A stretch of DNA of 64,000 bases from Companilactobacillus jidongensis. GTDB lineage: Bacteria; Bacillota; Bacilli; Lactobacillales; Lactobacillaceae. The translations under genes and the position numbers were made by a program. The notes under the pieces are model-generated. The model had not been told where the DNA came from. It was given only the letters and a program-made list of their open reading frames with translations, and did no database searches. This document shows positions 62,361 through 64,000 of the stretch, one piece after another. The stretch is taken from positions 1 to 64,000 of the forward strand of contig NZ_RHOP01000007.1 in NCBI RefSeq assembly GCF_003946575.1, read 5' to 3'. The stretch's first letter is position 1, and every line of letters starts with the position of its first letter.

Positions 62361-63419
62361 ATGAATTATTTTAAAAAGGGATTATTAACTGCTGGAATAG
62401 CTTCAGCAACTTTAGTAAGTACAACAGTTTTGTTAAATCAAACGTCTGTTGATGCTGCTTCAGCGACTGCTAATTCTGGTTATGGTCAAGTTGAATTATG
62501 GAACAATATTAATGGCGGTAAGACTAGAGATAGCAATACGTTGTCTAGTGGCTCTTCATGGAATGTTGGAAATAGAATCACTGCATCAGATGGAGAATCA
62601 TATTACAAAGTTGGTAATAATGAATATGCCAATGCAAACCAAATGGATGGCTCAACTGAGAATTCAAAGCAAAAATTGACTGGTGACGTTAAATCAGGAT
62701 CAGGCAACGGTAGTTACGTTACTTTATACACTAATCCATTGAATGGTGCGCACGTTGTTAAAAACCGTGGATTGATGAAGCACACCGAATGGTATACCGA
62801 TCAACGTGTGATCGTTAATGGTCAAGTTTATTATCGTGTTGCCACAAATGAATGGACTAAGGGTTCAGATAGTCAATTGATCTCAGAAAAATATCGTGGA
62901 GACAAAGTTTTCTTGAGCGGTAATTATTCAAATAATACTGATAACAACAGTAATAATGATCAAAAACCATATCTTGATGTGCCATATTCAACTGAGTACC
63001 AATATAATGTATATTCATTATTATTGAAGAGTAATGGTGAGTATGTATACAACTATAGTAGACCAACAAATCACACAGTTAATCCAGGAATCAAATATGA
63101 GAAGGGAACATATACCGTTGATTCTAGTGGTTTGATTCATTTCAATGCGACATCAAGTTTGTATGCTGATTGGGGAGACTCAAGTTATATTTTAAAGACC
63201 AAGCCACAGATTTGTTATTTCTCAGGTGAGGGCTCTAATGTACCAGCTGAAAAATCAAAGTTGGGACTAGCTGGATACACGGTAGCTGACAATGGCACTG
63301 AAATTAAGACTGATCAAGGTACTATTATGACTTTGACAGCACAACCGGGATTAACGATGACTGATCCTGAAAAAATCGGACCAGGATTATATAAACAATA
63401 TTGGGGATACTTAAATTAA
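62361..63419 (+). CDS. Secreted SLAP-module surface protein
   Basis: 352 residues from the ATG at 62361 (TGGGG upstream; a GTG four codons earlier is an alternative). Signal peptide to about 33 (NQTSVDAAS). Two SLAP-type modules (about 40-95, YYKVGNNEYANANQ; 112-175, YYRVATNEWTKGSD). The remaining domain (about 190-352) has no recognisable catalytic motif and looks beta-rich (STEYQYNVYSLLLKSNGEYVYNY). Possibly a structural or adhesive wall protein. It is 24 bases after the small membrane protein gene. Confidence 0.8.
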   Translation: MNYFKKGLLTAGIASATLVSTTVLLNQTSVDAASATANSGYGQVELWNNINGGKTRDSNTLSSGSSWNVGNRITASDGESYYKVGNNEYANANQMDGSTENSKQKLTGDVKSGSGNGSYVTLYTNPLNGAHVVKNRGLMKHTEWYTDQRVIVNGQVYYRVATNEWTKGSDSQLISEKYRGDKVFLSGNYSNNTDNNSNNDQKPYLDVPYSTEYQYNVYSLLLKSNGEYVYNYSRPTNHTVNPGIKYEKGTYTVDSSGLIHFNATSSLYADWGDSSYILKTKPQICYFSGEGSNVPAEKSKLGLAGYTVADNGTEIKTDQGTIMTLTAQPGLTMTDPEKIGPGLYKQYWGYLN

Positions 63420-63440
63420 TAAACATACAAGGGGAAACAG

Positions 63441-64000
63441 ATGAATTTTAAAAAGAGGCGTTTAAACAAAGCATTAGAAGAAAGAACATATCGTGTCAAA
63501 TTAGTCCATGGTAAAAAGGGTTGGATCACAGTTGGTCTAACATTTGTTACACTATTTAGTTTGACCGCTTTAGGTCAGAAGACAGTTGATGCATCGGCTG
63601 TAAACAATGTTGCAACAGCTAATTCAACAACTGGCAGTTATGTCCAATTATGGAATAATGTCACCAAAGACAGCATTCGTAAGGCAAACAGAGGATTGCA
63701 AAATGGCACTGCTTGGAAAACAGCCAAGGCTGTCAAAGGTGTTGATGGCAAAACTTATGTTTTGGTTGGTGGAAATGAATATGCCAATGTAAACGAAATG
63801 GACTTGGCCGATGAAACATCATCACAAAAATTAAGTGGTACAGTGCATGTCGGGAATGTCGAGTACGCTGCTCTATATACCAATCCGCTTGAGGGTGCAA
63901 AGCAAATTAAAAACCGTGGGTTGGCTGGTAATTCTGATTGGATCACTAATCAAAAAGTAACCGTTGATGGAGTGACATATTATCGTGTTGCCACAAACGA
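63441..64000 (+). CDS. Secreted SLAP-module surface protein (3' end beyond the window)
   Basis: The ATG at 63441, preceded by GGGG, opens a frame that stays open to the window edge (186 codons). The N-terminus is long and basic with YRVKLVHGKKGWITVGL, resembling the KxYKxGKxW type of signal peptide used by large surface proteins, and cleavage is likely near residue 53 (TVDAS). Two SLAP-type modules follow (with TYVLVGGNEYANVN and TYYRVATNE). The C-terminal domain is not visible. Confidence 0.8.
   Translation, partial: MNFKKRRLNKALEERTYRVKLVHGKKGWITVGLTFVTLFSLTALGQKTVDASAVNNVATANSTTGSYVQLWNNVTKDSIRKANRGLQNGTAWKTAKAVKGVDGKTYVLVGGNEYANVNEMDLADETSSQKLSGTVHVGNVEYAALYTNPLEGAKQIKNRGLAGNSDWITNQKVTVDGVTYYRVATN

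Noticed and set aside
1-64000. tRNA or rRNA genes
   Set aside because: I noticed no cloverleaf-like segments with conserved arms or rRNA sequence while reading; a covariance search was not possible.

Overview
The window looks like chromosome of a low-GC Gram-positive in the Lactobacillaceae. The evidence is gene content: a maltose ABC transporter with maltose phosphorylase and beta-phosphoglucomutase, a phenolic acid decarboxylase with PadR, lactate oxidase, T-box-controlled hisS-aspS and glyQS, and secreted proteins with lactobacillar S-layer-type (SLAP) modules. A Companilactobacillus-like species would fit, but that is inference. I see no tRNA or rRNA genes, insertion sequences, prophage or CRISPR array.

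Layout. 1-5.1 kb: two small membrane proteins on the minus strand, a TraX-like protein, padA-padR with a paired palindromic operator, lactate oxidase, and a DoxX protein. 5.2-18.7 kb: a maltose/maltodextrin locus (LacI regulator, two GH13 enzymes, malE-F-G-A-K, maltose phosphorylase, beta-PGM, aldose epimerase, VOC protein). Maltodextrin would enter by the ABC transporter, be trimmed by the GH13 enzymes and phosphorolysed to glucose plus beta-glucose-1-P, which beta-PGM turns into glucose-6-P. 18.9-23.1 kb: a lone SLAP-type secreted protein, then a LysR regulator divergent from an unusual four-gene operon (NAD(P)-binding, PEBP, cyclophilin-like, NAD(P)-binding). 23.1-29.4 kb: an M20 peptidase, many small unknown proteins (one of 42 residues), a YbaK/EbsC deacylase, and prmA-rsmE. 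29.5-35.5 kb: rel, dtd, a HAD phosphatase, a cell-wall amidase, and a ClC-type gene interrupted by one in-frame stop. 35.5-57.3 kb: housekeeping genes: hisS-aspS, msrB-msrA, YitT, nfo, the PPDK regulator, rpsU, phoH-ybeY-cdd-era-recO, glyQ-glyS, dnaG-rpoD, cfa, trmK, a Nif3-like gene and pepT.

57.4-64 kb is the most interesting part. A small serine recombinase is followed by two 26-bp imperfect palindromes in opposite orientation, each with a 2-bp AA/TT core. They have the geometry of serine-invertase crossover sites and flank a 21-bp-stem terminator. Directly downstream begins a co-directional array of secreted proteins that share SLAP-type modules but carry different C-terminal domains (C39-like peptidase, CAP/SCP, peptidoglycan-binding plus NlpC/P60, or modules only). 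The array runs off the end of the window. I infer a possible site-specific recombination locus linked to surface-protein expression. That reading is untested, because only two sites are visible and inverting a symmetric terminator alone would change little.

Start codons were chosen from Shine-Dalgarno spacing. Functions come from recognised motifs and family resemblance without database searches.
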